Below are positions 13,140 through 21,621 of a DNA stretch of 22,081 nt, one piece after another. The notes under the pieces are model-generated. The model saw only the letters and a program-made list of their open reading frames with translations. It searched no databases and was not told where the DNA came from. The DNA lies in the IMG/VR virus record IMGVR_UViG_3300030060_006046, positions 546-22,626 of that record. One strand, 5' to 3'. The translations under genes and the position numbers were made by a program. Source of the DNA: a virus. Position 1 is the first letter of the stretch. Each line of letters begins with the position of its first letter.

Positions 13140-16100
13140 ATGGCACTGAATAGATTAACAAAAGTAGATGGTGGTGGTATCAGCACGACTTCGGATTATC
13201 GTGTTGGTATTATCACTGCATCAAAGTTTGTTGGTCCATTTGATGGAACTGGTGGTAATTTTTCAGGTGTAGTCACTGCTACAAGTGCAAATTTCACAGG
13301 TAATGTAACAATTGGTGGCACCTTAACTTATGAAGACGTAACTAACATAGATTCAGTTGGTATTATAACAGCAAGAGATGGAATTGATTGTAACGGGGAT
13401 ATAGATGTAGATGGTCATACAAACTTAGACAACGTAAGTATCGCTGGTGTAACTACTATTGGTCATCTTTATCCAAATACAGATAGCACTTATGATTTAG
13501 GATTAAATGGAACAAGATGGAGAAACTTATATGCAGATACTTTATATGGTGATGGTTCTAATTTAACTGGGATAGCAGCAGATAAGATATTTGAGGGTAA
13601 TACTGAAGTCGAAACTGTTGATACGGGATCTGATGGACATGTTAAAATAACAACTGAAGGTAATGAAAGATTTCGCATCGACTCAAATGGTCGATTGGGT
13701 ATCGGAATTACAAATCCAGAAGACTACTATGCTTCTTATAATAGAGTTGTTATGGGAAGACCTAATGACTCTGGAAGTATGACAATCGTCAGTGCTCCCA
13801 CTTATGGTGGATACATAGCGTTTGCAGATGGAACATCAGGTAATCAGGCATATCGTGGATTAATATCTTATTATCATGGTCAAGATGCAATGGTTTTTGG
13901 AACCGATGGAGGAACAGAAAGACTTCGCATCAGATCTGATGGTGGTGTCGGTATTGGTACTGAAAATAATTTTGGTGGTTCTACGTTATCAATTTATGGT
14001 GCTGATATTGGTGAAGGAACCGCAAAGGGTCAATTAGTTATAAAGGATACTGCTGCATATAATGCTTCTCCAACTGCGGGTATTTTGTTTCAGGGAATAC
14101 ATGCTGCTGGTTCTCAAGCAATCTTTGCTGGTATTAGAGGATTTAAGGAAAATACAACAAATGGTAATTATGCAGGTGCTTTAGCATTCGATGTGCGAGC
14201 AAACGGAGCGGTTGCTTATGAAGCAGCTCGCATCACATCTGATGGTAAATTTGGTATCAATACTAATAATCCATTATCGGGAACTCATATATCTGATGGC
14301 ACAGCATACGGTACACCACAAAATTCTAGTAGAAAAGCAACATTAACAATATCTGCTGGTAGTGAAGCGTCTGCTGATATACAATTATTAAGTGCTAACT
14401 ACAATCACATCTTCTTTGGTGATTCATCAGATCCAAACACTGGAATAATTCATTATAATCATACTGGTAGTAATACAGATAGTATGAATTTTGTCACTGC
14501 TGGTGAACAAAGACTTCGCATCGACTCAGATGGTCGTCTATTGCAGAATGGTATGACTGCAATTGGTGACTTTATGCTCCAAATGGAGGGAGCAGGTGGA
14601 ACAGGAAAAGTTCCAGCAATTTTGTTTAAGAATGGAACAGCATCAACTAACGAAATAATAGGTGGTTTTACAGCATATAATACATCTAATGAAGTCGCTA
14701 CAATATATGCAAAAGAAGAGTCTGCGAATGATGATGCTTATTTACAATTTTCTACTAAAGCAACAGGTGGTTCATTAACAGAAAGACTTCGCATTACATC
14801 GACAGGTAATCTCAAACTACCTGATAATGCAAAAATTGAATTAGGTGGAGCACAGACAGGTTCTGGAGATCTTGAAATATATCATACAGGATCTTCAGGT
14901 GCTATACTTAATAGTAATACATCTACCCAACTTACAATTGCTAGTGATAATGCTTTAAATCTTACATCTAGAACTGGCACAGAGTATTACTTTAGAGCAT
15001 ATCCAAATAATAGAGCTGAATTATATTATGATTTTAGTACATATAATACTCCTAAACTACAAACTTCTCCCACTGGTATCACAGTAGATGGAGAAGTCGC
15101 AGCATCACAAGACTATCCAAACTTCCGACCAACCATAGATTTTAATTTTGCAGCAACTAAAAAACTTGATCCAAGAATTGCATATTCAAGAACTGGACCA
15201 GCATCATTTGTGAATGATCTTGGAGAAGTCGTAATAATTGGTCCAGATGTTCCGAGATTTGATCATGATCCAACCACAAGAGAGAGTAAGGGTTTGTTGA
15301 TTGAAGCAACTCGAACTAATCTATGGTTATATTCAGAAGATCTTGTTACTTATGTTACTGGTGGTGAGATGCAACAATCAACTCTTGCAAATACAACAGC
15401 AACAACAGATCCAACAGGTGGAACAAATGCTGTTAAGATGGCAGCAACTGCGACAGGTGGTGCTCATTCATTCTACAAACTAATTAGCAGTGGTTCAAAC
15501 GGTAATGTTCACACAGCAAGTGTATGGGTAAAGGCAGCAGAAGTTGATTATGCAAGAATATATGTGGATACGGTTGGTGGAAATATGGGTGGACCAGGTG
15601 TTACATTCAGTACAGGAAATACTTGGAACGTATCTGCATCTGGTGTTGCAACGCAAACTGCAACAAGTGTAGTTGAATATCCAAATGGTTGGTGGAGACT
15701 ATCAGTATCTGGAAGTTTCTCAAATCAAAATCAATATTATGTTCATATTGATATCGAGGGTGGAGAAGGAGATATAAGTTATACTGGTAATGGTAGTAAT
15801 GGAATGTATGTATGGGGAGTGCAATTTGAGAGTGGTCCTTTCCCAACTTCTTATATTCCAACAAATGGGTCAACAGTAACTCGTGGTTTAGATCTCACAA
15901 TATTAGAAGGAACTAATTTTTCTGACGTATTTGGAACAGAATTTAAAGAATTTTCATTAGTTGCTGATTATGATAATACAACAACATTTGATGGTAATAA
16001 TTATGGTATAATTGATTTATGGGGTGAATCAACTGGATTTGATGATCGTATAGGATGGTTTAAGGATAATGCATCACCATATCATATCGAAACAAGATCA

Positions 16101-16421
16101 TTTGGACAGGGAAATGCACTGTTTAATAATGGAAATCTATCTGCAAGTAGTAAAGCAAAGTCGCAAAGATTTGCAACATCTTGGTATGTTCCTGATTATT
16201 CTAACACATCATCCAGAAGATTTGTTGTATCAATGGGGGGTGAAGCAGTAGATATTATTCCTGATAATACTGGAACCACTGTTCCTCAAATAACAAGAAT
16301 GGGAATTGGTTGTAACCCAACCAGATATGATCTTAGTGGAGGTCTCCTTCACTTTAAGAGACTTATGGTTTATAATAAAACTTTAAGTGATGGTCAATTA
16401 CAAAATCTGTCAGCACAATAA
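13140..16421 (+). CDS. Modular tail fibre with lectin-like C-terminus (1093 aa)
   Basis: Residues 1-55 are a gene-specific start with GIITASKFVGPFDG. Residues 57-82 are the shared SIGGTLTYEDVTN-type module, and 87-104 are DIDVDGHTNLDNVSIAGV. Residues 111-145 carry YPNTDSTYDLG, TRWRNLYADT and GDGSNLTG. Residues 175-570 contain five RLRI/DG-type repeats (ERFRIDSNGRLGIG, ERLRIRSDGGVGIG, ARITSDGKFGIN, QRLRIDSDGR, ERLRITSTGN), a form often seen in phage and bacterial fibres. Residues 663-915 are a widespread phage module: RPTIDFNFAATKKLDPRI, then VPRFDHDPTT, GLLIEATRTNLWLYSE and WGVQFESGPFPTSYIPT. The fold of this module resembles carbohydrate-binding modules. The last ~170 residues may be a second concanavalin-like domain. 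The gene has its own late promoter and no ribosome-binding site. Host glycan binding is inferred. Confidence 0.88.
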   Translation: MALNRLTKVDGGGISTTSDYRVGIITASKFVGPFDGTGGNFSGVVTATSANFTGNVTIGGTLTYEDVTNIDSVGIITARDGIDCNGDIDVDGHTNLDNVSIAGVTTIGHLYPNTDSTYDLGLNGTRWRNLYADTLYGDGSNLTGIAADKIFEGNTEVETVDTGSDGHVKITTEGNERFRIDSNGRLGIGITNPEDYYASYNRVVMGRPNDSGSMTIVSAPTYGGYIAFADGTSGNQAYRGLISYYHGQDAMVFGTDGGTERLRIRSDGGVGIGTENNFGGSTLSIYGADIGEGTAKGQLVIKDTAAYNASPTAGILFQGIHAAGSQAIFAGIRGFKENTTNGNYAGALAFDVRANGAVAYEAARITSDGKFGINTNNPLSGTHISDGTAYGTPQNSSRKATLTISAGSEASADIQLLSANYNHIFFGDSSDPNTGIIHYNHTGSNTDSMNFVTAGEQRLRIDSDGRLLQNGMTAIGDFMLQMEGAGGTGKVPAILFKNGTASTNEIIGGFTAYNTSNEVATIYAKEESANDDAYLQFSTKATGGSLTERLRITSTGNLKLPDNAKIELGGAQTGSGDLEIYHTGSSGAILNSNTSTQLTIASDNALNLTSRTGTEYYFRAYPNNRAELYYDFSTYNTPKLQTSPTGITVDGEVAASQDYPNFRPTIDFNFAATKKLDPRIAYSRTGPASFVNDLGEVVIIGPDVPRFDHDPTTRESKGLLIEATRTNLWLYSEDLVTYVTGGEMQQSTLANTTATTDPTGGTNAVKMAATATGGAHSFYKLISSGSNGNVHTASVWVKAAEVDYARIYVDTVGGNMGGPGVTFSTGNTWNVSASGVATQTATSVVEYPNGWWRLSVSGSFSNQNQYYVHIDIEGGEGDISYTGNGSNGMYVWGVQFESGPFPTSYIPTNGSTVTRGLDLTILEGTNFSDVFGTEFKEFSLVADYDNTTTFDGNNYGIIDLWGESTGFDDRIGWFKDNASPYHIETRSFGQGNALFNNGNLSASSKAKSQRFATSWYVPDYSNTSSRRFVVSMGGEAVDIIPDNTGTTVPQITRMGIGCNPTRYDLSGGLLHFKRLMVYNKTLSDGQLQNLSAQ
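13308..13385 (+). repeat. SIGGTLTYEDVTN-type module, copy in the 1093-aa fibre
   Basis: This encodes TIGGTLTYEDVTNIDSVG then IITARDGI. It is the same 26-residue module as at 4992, 10992 and 20871, placed at nearly the same depth from the protein start as in the other shorter fibres. Confidence 0.9.
13398..13451 (+). repeat. DVDGHTNLD unit, copy in the 1093-aa fibre
   Basis: This encodes DIDVDGHTNLDNVSIAGV. The DNA is nearly identical to copies at 5751 (giant fibre) and 21766 (last gene), including the shared run GATGTAGATGGTCATACAAA. Confidence 0.9.
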
Positions 16422-16424
16422 ATA
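16417..16424 (+). promoter_or_regulatory. Late promoter overlapping the 1093-aa fibre stop
   Basis: AATAAATA at 16417-16424 contains the stop TAA (16419-16421). The spacer to ATG 16445 is 20 bases rather than 13 and includes AGGAG at 16429-16433, so this unit departs from the common cassette. Confidence 0.75.
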
Positions 16425-16444
16425 CCACAGGAGAATAATTATCA

Positions 16445-19066
16445 ATGCCTAATCTAGTCGGAATCGGAAACAGTCAAGTACCAACAAATGCAATGTTGGG
16501 TGGATTGGCCTATCAAGATCCAACTAATGTTATTTTAGATAACATAGAACCAGGAAAAGTAAGGGCAATAATAAAAAAATCTGGACTCCAAGTACCATAT
16601 GAAGTAAGTGGATCTGGTGAATGTGCGTTTGTTTACGATACATCAAAAGATTCTGATGGTGGAGCATGGAGAAAGAAAACTCAAAACACATCTTGGTATA
16701 ATGAAAAACCATCATTTTATAGGGGAGCAAGAAAAGAATTTCCATCAATAGCAATAATAGTAGTTGCTCAATCTAGAGTTAACATATATGATGGTGATGA
16801 TCCAAATTTATCATTATGGATGCAATTTAAATGTGGTAATCCATATGCGATTGGTCCTAATGGTGATTATCCACATTGTGTCACAGCATTAAATGGAATG
16901 TTAGTAATTGGTGAGGATACCAATTATGGGGGAGTTAATTGTATTGATTTTGTAAAAGATGAAATTAGAAGACTAAGAGGTGCAATTACAACCAACGGAA
17001 CAAATGGAATGTGGCCCACTGGTATATGGGGTAGAAACGGTAATCCAGATCGCACAGACTCTCTTTGGGCAACTGGTAGAGGATATGATAATTATAATAT
17101 TGGTCAACTTTTAAGTGATAATGTAAATTCAGTTGCAATTTTTGCTCATGATAGTTCACCAATTGATCCAGTTACAGGATTACCATATCCTACAATTGCT
17201 TGTGCAGTTGACTCTGGTATATCCATAATAACTCCAAGACACTTTGAGATGACTGGTTATCCTGGTGGAATGGGAGAAACTGGTGATGGTGGAACTGGAA
17301 TATATGACATCACGAGCACTAATAATACATACAGACTTGGACGTTCAGTCGAGTGGAATGAATTTGGAGATTTGATATTTGTAATGGGGGATGGAAATGG
17401 AGATTTGGATTACATTCATACTATAGATCAATATATTACATATAATGATGCAGTTGTAGTCGACACAAAAAAATCAAATTATACAAATACTGCACTTATA
17501 AGAAATTTATATCGAGGAAGTTATAATCACACTGCATTTAATGGTACTAGTGGAAATTTCACTGGATATTTAAGTCAAGGTAGCGACAGACATATTACAG
17601 ATAATACTCATCAACATAAGACAAGTTTTCTTGCTGCGATGAAAGGATATCAATTTGCAACTGCAACTCGAAATGGATTGACACAAATAGTTGAAAATCC
17701 AAATGTAAACTGGACATCTAGTGCTTCTAGTAATCGAGGTGATTTATTTGCATATACAGGACATAGTTTCACAAGTGGTTGGTGTTATGGAAAACCAGGA
17801 ATTATAACTTTATGCACTACTGATGATACTAATATAACTGGAACTAATTTGTTATCCAGCACTGCTTCAGATTGGTCAACATATGCAGGATCTGGATCAG
17901 TTTCTAACCCTTCCTCTGGAGTATTGAGAATAGCGGATTCAGATAATAATTATCAGGTAAAACAAGATATTACAACCGTTGCTGGTAAGACATATGTATT
18001 TACAGCACATGTTACTTCCGCAAGATACGCATACGTCACCATTTACAATGGATCTACTAGCCTTGGTCATAATAATGATGGATTTGGTGGCACTACACCT
18101 AGTGGTGGAATCGGAATTAACATCACATTTGTTGCACAATCTACATCAACACAAATTAGAATAAGTGATGGTAGTAGTGGGGCATTTACCATTGATCTCG
18201 AAAATTTACAAGTTAGACTTGCAGAGAGAGATTATTCTGTTTACGATGCAAGTGCTTCAGTATATGGAACAATCACAAAAGGAAGAGTAAATGGAAACAG
18301 TGATTTATGTTATTATACTGGTTGGAGTGGTAGTAATTATATCTGGAAACACTATGCTGGAAGACCTAGCAGTTACGAAGATGGATTGGATCATGGAAAC
18401 GGAGATTTTTATTATAATTTCTGGGTAAATCCACAGGATGTTGCATCAGGCACGATGATATTCTCAAAGAGCACAGACAATAATGGAATGTATGTCAGAT
18501 GTTATACAAATGGTGATGATATTCGATTTGATTTAAGCACAAGTGGTAGTGGTTATATAGGTTTCCAAGCAGGTGGAAATTACTATGTACAGGAACATTA
18601 TTCTTGGGCGTGTGTGATGGGAATTCGAAGAGACCGTCACTTTGAGATATGGATAAATGGAAAACTTCAATTAAGAAATGAAATCACTGTTGCATCAGTA
18701 TTTTCAGATAGTTTCTCATCAACAGATCATGTATTAAAGTTTGGACACGATCCATATACAGCTGCAACTGATTCATCACTTCGATTGGCATTATTCAGAT
18801 CTGGTTTTGGTGCACCATCAAAAGAACAAATTGAAAAGATGTATTTTGATGAAAGAGGATTATTCGGTCCTGATGCAAAATGTACTCTTGTAGGATCTAC
18901 AGATGACCGTGTTGAAGCATTAGATTATGATAGTCATACTGATTTATTACACGTTGGTGGATCACAAGGTCGTGCAGATTTTAGTGGATTGGTTAGAATA
19001 AATAATAATACAACAGGAGTAACCCGTGCTTTGTCTGCGGAAAAAGGAATGATAGCGGAGTATTAG
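16445..19066 (+). CDS. Propeller/LamG-like structural protein (873 aa)
   Basis: This is a probable virion adhesin unlike the modular fibres; it has none of their repeats. Residues about 95-340 contain strand-rich stretches that look like beta-propeller blades (SIAIIVVAQSRVNIYDGDDP, ALNGMLVIG, SVAIFAHDSS, ACAVDSGISIIT, GDLIFVMGDG). Residues about 468-592 look like a carbohydrate-binding sandwich (NLLSSTASDWSTYAGSGS, then VKQDITTVAGKTYVFTAHV). Residues about 650-790 resemble a LamG/concanavalin domain (FYYNFWVNPQ, MIFSKSTDNNGMYVRCY, HFEIWINGK). Residues 795-873 return to a propeller-like pattern (ERGLFGPDAKCTLVGSTDDR, DLLHVGGSQGRADF), so the binding domains may be inserted in a propeller. AGGAG at 16429-16433 lies upstream of the ATG. 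A binding fibre gene follows after one base, suggesting joint assembly. The domain calls are by eye; carbohydrate binding is inferred. Confidence 0.75.
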   Translation: MPNLVGIGNSQVPTNAMLGGLAYQDPTNVILDNIEPGKVRAIIKKSGLQVPYEVSGSGECAFVYDTSKDSDGGAWRKKTQNTSWYNEKPSFYRGARKEFPSIAIIVVAQSRVNIYDGDDPNLSLWMQFKCGNPYAIGPNGDYPHCVTALNGMLVIGEDTNYGGVNCIDFVKDEIRRLRGAITTNGTNGMWPTGIWGRNGNPDRTDSLWATGRGYDNYNIGQLLSDNVNSVAIFAHDSSPIDPVTGLPYPTIACAVDSGISIITPRHFEMTGYPGGMGETGDGGTGIYDITSTNNTYRLGRSVEWNEFGDLIFVMGDGNGDLDYIHTIDQYITYNDAVVVDTKKSNYTNTALIRNLYRGSYNHTAFNGTSGNFTGYLSQGSDRHITDNTHQHKTSFLAAMKGYQFATATRNGLTQIVENPNVNWTSSASSNRGDLFAYTGHSFTSGWCYGKPGIITLCTTDDTNITGTNLLSSTASDWSTYAGSGSVSNPSSGVLRIADSDNNYQVKQDITTVAGKTYVFTAHVTSARYAYVTIYNGSTSLGHNNDGFGGTTPSGGIGINITFVAQSTSTQIRISDGSSGAFTIDLENLQVRLAERDYSVYDASASVYGTITKGRVNGNSDLCYYTGWSGSNYIWKHYAGRPSSYEDGLDHGNGDFYYNFWVNPQDVASGTMIFSKSTDNNGMYVRCYTNGDDIRFDLSTSGSGYIGFQAGGNYYVQEHYSWACVMGIRRDRHFEIWINGKLQLRNEITVASVFSDSFSSTDHVLKFGHDPYTAATDSSLRLALFRSGFGAPSKEQIEKMYFDERGLFGPDAKCTLVGSTDDRVEALDYDSHTDLLHVGGSQGRADFSGLVRINNNTTGVTRALSAEKGMIAEY

Positions 19067-19067
19067 T

Positions 19068-20333
19068 ATGTCACTGAGAGTTTCAAAACCTGAATTTAAC
19101 ATAAGAGAAAAATTAAATGAACTTGATCGTCCAATTGGTGTTCAGGGTAATAATATATTAAGAAGTAATACTGCTAGTGAAAGTTTCGACATAATACAAG
19201 CAGGTAGGAGAAACATGTTAATTAATGGTGACATGTCCATGGCTCAAAGAGGAGTTTATGTTGATGTAAATACCCCCTCACGAACAACTGGCATCACTGG
19301 GGATACATTTGGTGCTTGTGATAGATGGGAATTAGATATTGCTAGTTCTGGAACTTGGACACAAGAACAAGTGTTAGATGCACCACTTGGATCTGGATTT
19401 AGGCATTCAACTAAAATGACTTGCACAACACCAGATACTAGTGGAGGTGGATATACACCACTTGGTATCGTTTCTCTTAGACAAAAAATTGAACATGGAT
19501 TATTAATGAGTTTGCAACATAAGAGCACAAAAGGCAAACCATTTACATTATCATTTTGGGTAAAATCAAATGAACCTGGAAAATATTATGTACGATTAGT
19601 TAGTATTAACAATACTACTTCTGATAGTATAACTCGTAGTTATACTATTGAACAAAGTGGAGTATGGGAATTTAAAACTTTAACTATCCCTCCTGATACC
19701 AAAAATTATTATGCACTAGGCACTCCCGTTCAGGCTATGGAGGTATATTTAACAGTAGGTGCAAATTCAAATACATATGGATCTCCACATTATGGTATAT
19801 GGGATAATAATGCAGCACATTGGCATCGAGGACAAACTAATTTAGCTGCTGCCACTGGAAACTATATTCAATGGACAGGAATTCAATTGGAAAAAGGGTC
19901 ACAACATACTCCCTTCGAGCATCTTCATTATCATGAAAACTTAGCACTATGTCAAAGATATTGTGCTGCATTTGGTGGTGATGATGAAATGCATTTAGGA
20001 ACAGCACATGCATATAATTCTACTAATATAAATTTATCAATACATCTTCCTGTTTCTTTGAGAGCAAAACCGAGTCCATATATAACAACAGTTCCAAGTG
20101 GTTCCCAAGCTGGTAACTGGGTACAAGCATATAAGGGAGCAAGTGGTAATATGAGCAATGCGAGTGTATCAGTAGGTGATAATACAACTACCACCATAGG
20201 AGGAACCTCTTCAGGTGGACATCATACTCTTCGTTTATATCTCCAAAATGCACATAGTGGTTTATCCACAGGAGATGCATTATGGGTTCACACGTTAGCA
20301 AATGCTAAATTAGTCTTAGATGCGGAGTTGTAA
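19068..20333 (+). CDS. Fibre protein with carbohydrate-binding-like module (421 aa)
   Basis: Residues 1-50 (MSLRVSKPEFNIREKLNELD and on) look like an attachment region; I recall the form from marine phage fibres. Residues about 48-290 form a module common in phage adhesins: RRNMLINGDMSMAQRG, a DRWEL motif, QKIEHGLL, FTLSFWVKSNEPGKYYVRLV, WEFKTLTIPPDT and TGIQLEKGSQHTPFEHLHYH. It resembles family 4/9-type carbohydrate-binding modules. The rest, starting ENLALCQRYCAAFGG, is the usual C-terminal continuation. GGAG at 19057-19060, 7 bases before the ATG, is a good ribosome-binding site. The gene starts one base after the previous stop and ends two bases before the next start, so three genes form one unit from the promoter at 16417. 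A role in cell-surface recognition is inferred. Confidence 0.8.
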   Translation: MSLRVSKPEFNIREKLNELDRPIGVQGNNILRSNTASESFDIIQAGRRNMLINGDMSMAQRGVYVDVNTPSRTTGITGDTFGACDRWELDIASSGTWTQEQVLDAPLGSGFRHSTKMTCTTPDTSGGGYTPLGIVSLRQKIEHGLLMSLQHKSTKGKPFTLSFWVKSNEPGKYYVRLVSINNTTSDSITRSYTIEQSGVWEFKTLTIPPDTKNYYALGTPVQAMEVYLTVGANSNTYGSPHYGIWDNNAAHWHRGQTNLAAATGNYIQWTGIQLEKGSQHTPFEHLHYHENLALCQRYCAAFGGDDEMHLGTAHAYNSTNINLSIHLPVSLRAKPSPYITTVPSGSQAGNWVQAYKGASGNMSNASVSVGDNTTTTIGGTSSGGHHTLRLYLQNAHSGLSTGDALWVHTLANAKLVLDAEL

Positions 20334-20335
20334 GA

Positions 20336-20698
20336 ATGTATAAGTTATTCATAGTTCCACCTTCAACAGAAGCAAATTCAATAATTCGTTTATCAGATAA
20401 TGTCAGTATTCCTGTAGATTCTAATAATAGTGACTATCTACGATTTGTTAATGATATCTACAAAAATGGAACTGGTATTGTAGAGGGTGCAGATGTCGAA
20501 ACTCAAATTTCATATGTGGATGCTCGTAAGGTAGAGTATCCACCACTCGAAGAACAATTAGACAAAATTTATCATCATGGAATTGAATCATGGAGAACAG
20601 ACATAACAGCAATCAAAGATAAGTATCCAAAAACTCAAGTTGGTATAACCTCAATCTCACCTTTACCACAATGGGTAATTGATTTAACTAGTTCATAA
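20336..20698 (+). CDS. Small fibre-associated protein, possible assembly factor (120 aa)
   Basis: This small soluble protein ends the unit begun at 16445. The central part, YPPLEEQLDKIYHHGIESWR followed by DITAIKDKYPK, is a motif often found in small proteins or domains encoded next to phage fibre genes. Its role there is unclear; assembly or chaperone work is plausible. The N-terminus (MYKLFIVPPS) and the middle (DYLRFVNDIYKNGTG) are consistent with a compact alpha/beta protein. It is not the same family as the 136-residue protein at 12713, although it occupies the same place in its unit. GGAG at 20324-20327 is 8 bases before the ATG. The stop codon lies inside the next late promoter. Confidence 0.65.
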   Translation: MYKLFIVPPSTEANSIIRLSDNVSIPVDSNNSDYLRFVNDIYKNGTGIVEGADVETQISYVDARKVEYPPLEEQLDKIYHHGIESWRTDITAIKDKYPKTQVGITSISPLPQWVIDLTSS

Positions 20699-20701
20699 AT
20701 A
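20694..20701 (+). promoter_or_regulatory. Late promoter cassette overlapping the small-protein stop
   Basis: CATAAATA at 20694-20701 contains the TAA stop (20696-20698). The spacer GTCAAAAAGTAAT is again 13 bases to ATG 20715 and differs from the copy at 10812 only in its first base. Confidence 0.8.
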
Positions 20702-20714
20702 GTCAAAAAGTAAT

Positions 20715-21602
20715 ATGGCATTTACAAAGGTTGTTGGTGCTGGTATACATACCCTCTCCAACATAACGAGTCACAACATACATTCTTCAGGTATTGTAAC
20801 TGCCACAAAGTTTGATGGTCCGTTTGACAACCTAAATGTAACAGGTGTCGTGACATTTTCGGGAGATGTTTCAATCGGTGGAACACTTACATACGAAGAT
20901 GTAACTAATATCGATTCAGTTGGATTAGTCACAGCAAGAGACGGAATATTCATACCAGATAATAAAAAGTTAGAATTAGGAAACGCTGCGGGTAGTGGGG
21001 ATTTAAGAATATATCATAATGGCAACCACTCATATATTGATGAAGTTGGGACAGGAAATTTTTACATTAGAAATGGTGCAAAAAATAGTATTTTCGCCAG
21101 AACTAATGCCGAGGTTATATTATATCATAATGGGAGTGGTAAATTTCAAACAACATCAACTGGTGCAGAGGTAACTGGAATACTAACTGCAACGCATTTT
21201 AGTGGTTCGTCGGAGGTTGGTATTCAGTCTGGTGGTGTTCAGATTGGTGCTGGTGTAACTCAACTTAATTTTATTGGACTTGGAAATACATTTGCAGTCA
21301 ATGGTACTACAGTTGATGTAAGCATCTCTGGAAATTCAGGTGCTGGTGGAACATGGAGTTCATACACCGCTGGTATTGCAACCACTAAATCAGTTGGTGT
21401 TAATACAAATAATCTTGACGATAATGATTTAGTTGGAGTTGGCAATTCATTTCAAGGGTTGTATATTAGTAATGGTATGATGATTATGGATAATACATTA
21501 AGTGGTAATCATTATATTGGAACTGCATTTAATGGTTTGATGGCAGGTCCTGTTAACATTGAGGGTACACTTACCATCGATGGCAACTATGTTGTTGTAT
21601 AA
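20715..21602 (+). CDS. Short modular tail fibre (295 aa)
   Basis: This is the shortest complete fibre in the array. Residues 1-50 contain a gene-specific start with GIVTATKFDGPFDN. Residues 53-78 are the shared SIGGTLTYEDVTN module, continuing as GIFIPDNKKLELGNAAGSGD and RIYHNGNHSYI, close to the 624-residue fibre. Residues about 117-165 carry a second IYHN/LYHNGSGKFQTTSTGAEV stretch and GILTATHFSG. The rest is Gly/Asn-rich and ends in VNIEGTLTIDGNYVVV. It has no DVDGHTNLD unit and no recognisable receptor-binding domain, so it may be a shaft or a truncated family member. It is a single-gene late unit with no ribosome-binding site. The next promoter overlaps its stop. The function is inferred from family resemblance. 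Confidence 0.82.
   Translation: MAFTKVVGAGIHTLSNITSHNIHSSGIVTATKFDGPFDNLNVTGVVTFSGDVSIGGTLTYEDVTNIDSVGLVTARDGIFIPDNKKLELGNAAGSGDLRIYHNGNHSYIDEVGTGNFYIRNGAKNSIFARTNAEVILYHNGSGKFQTTSTGAEVTGILTATHFSGSSEVGIQSGGVQIGAGVTQLNFIGLGNTFAVNGTTVDVSISGNSGAGGTWSSYTAGIATTKSVGVNTNNLDDNDLVGVGNSFQGLYISNGMMIMDNTLSGNHYIGTAFNGLMAGPVNIEGTLTIDGNYVVV
20871..20948 (+). repeat. SIGGTLTYEDVTN module, copy in the 295-aa fibre
   Basis: This encodes SIGGTLTYEDVTNIDSVG then LVTARDGI. It is the fourth copy of the 26-residue module (others at 4992, 10992, 13308). Confidence 0.9.
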
Positions 21603-21608
21603 TAAATA
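21601..21608 (+). promoter_or_regulatory. Late promoter overlapping the 295-aa fibre stop
   Basis: AATAAATA at 21601-21608 shares AA with the stop TAA (21600-21602). The spacer to ATG 21622 is again 13 bases, but its sequence (AAAATAAAATCAT) differs from the CAAAAAGTAAT form, so spacing is conserved while sequence is not. Confidence 0.75.
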
Positions 21609-21621
21609 AAAATAAAATCAT

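Noticed and set aside
12724-13161. A 145-codon open frame on the - strand opposite the chaperone-like gene
   Set aside because: The + strand frame has recognisable tail-assembly motifs and fits the unit layout. The antisense product resembles nothing known to me and would cover a late promoter.
19068-20333. Possible diversity-generating retroelement target at a fibre C-terminus
   Set aside because: No reverse transcriptase or template repeat is present in the window, and no pair of repeats differs mainly at adenines.
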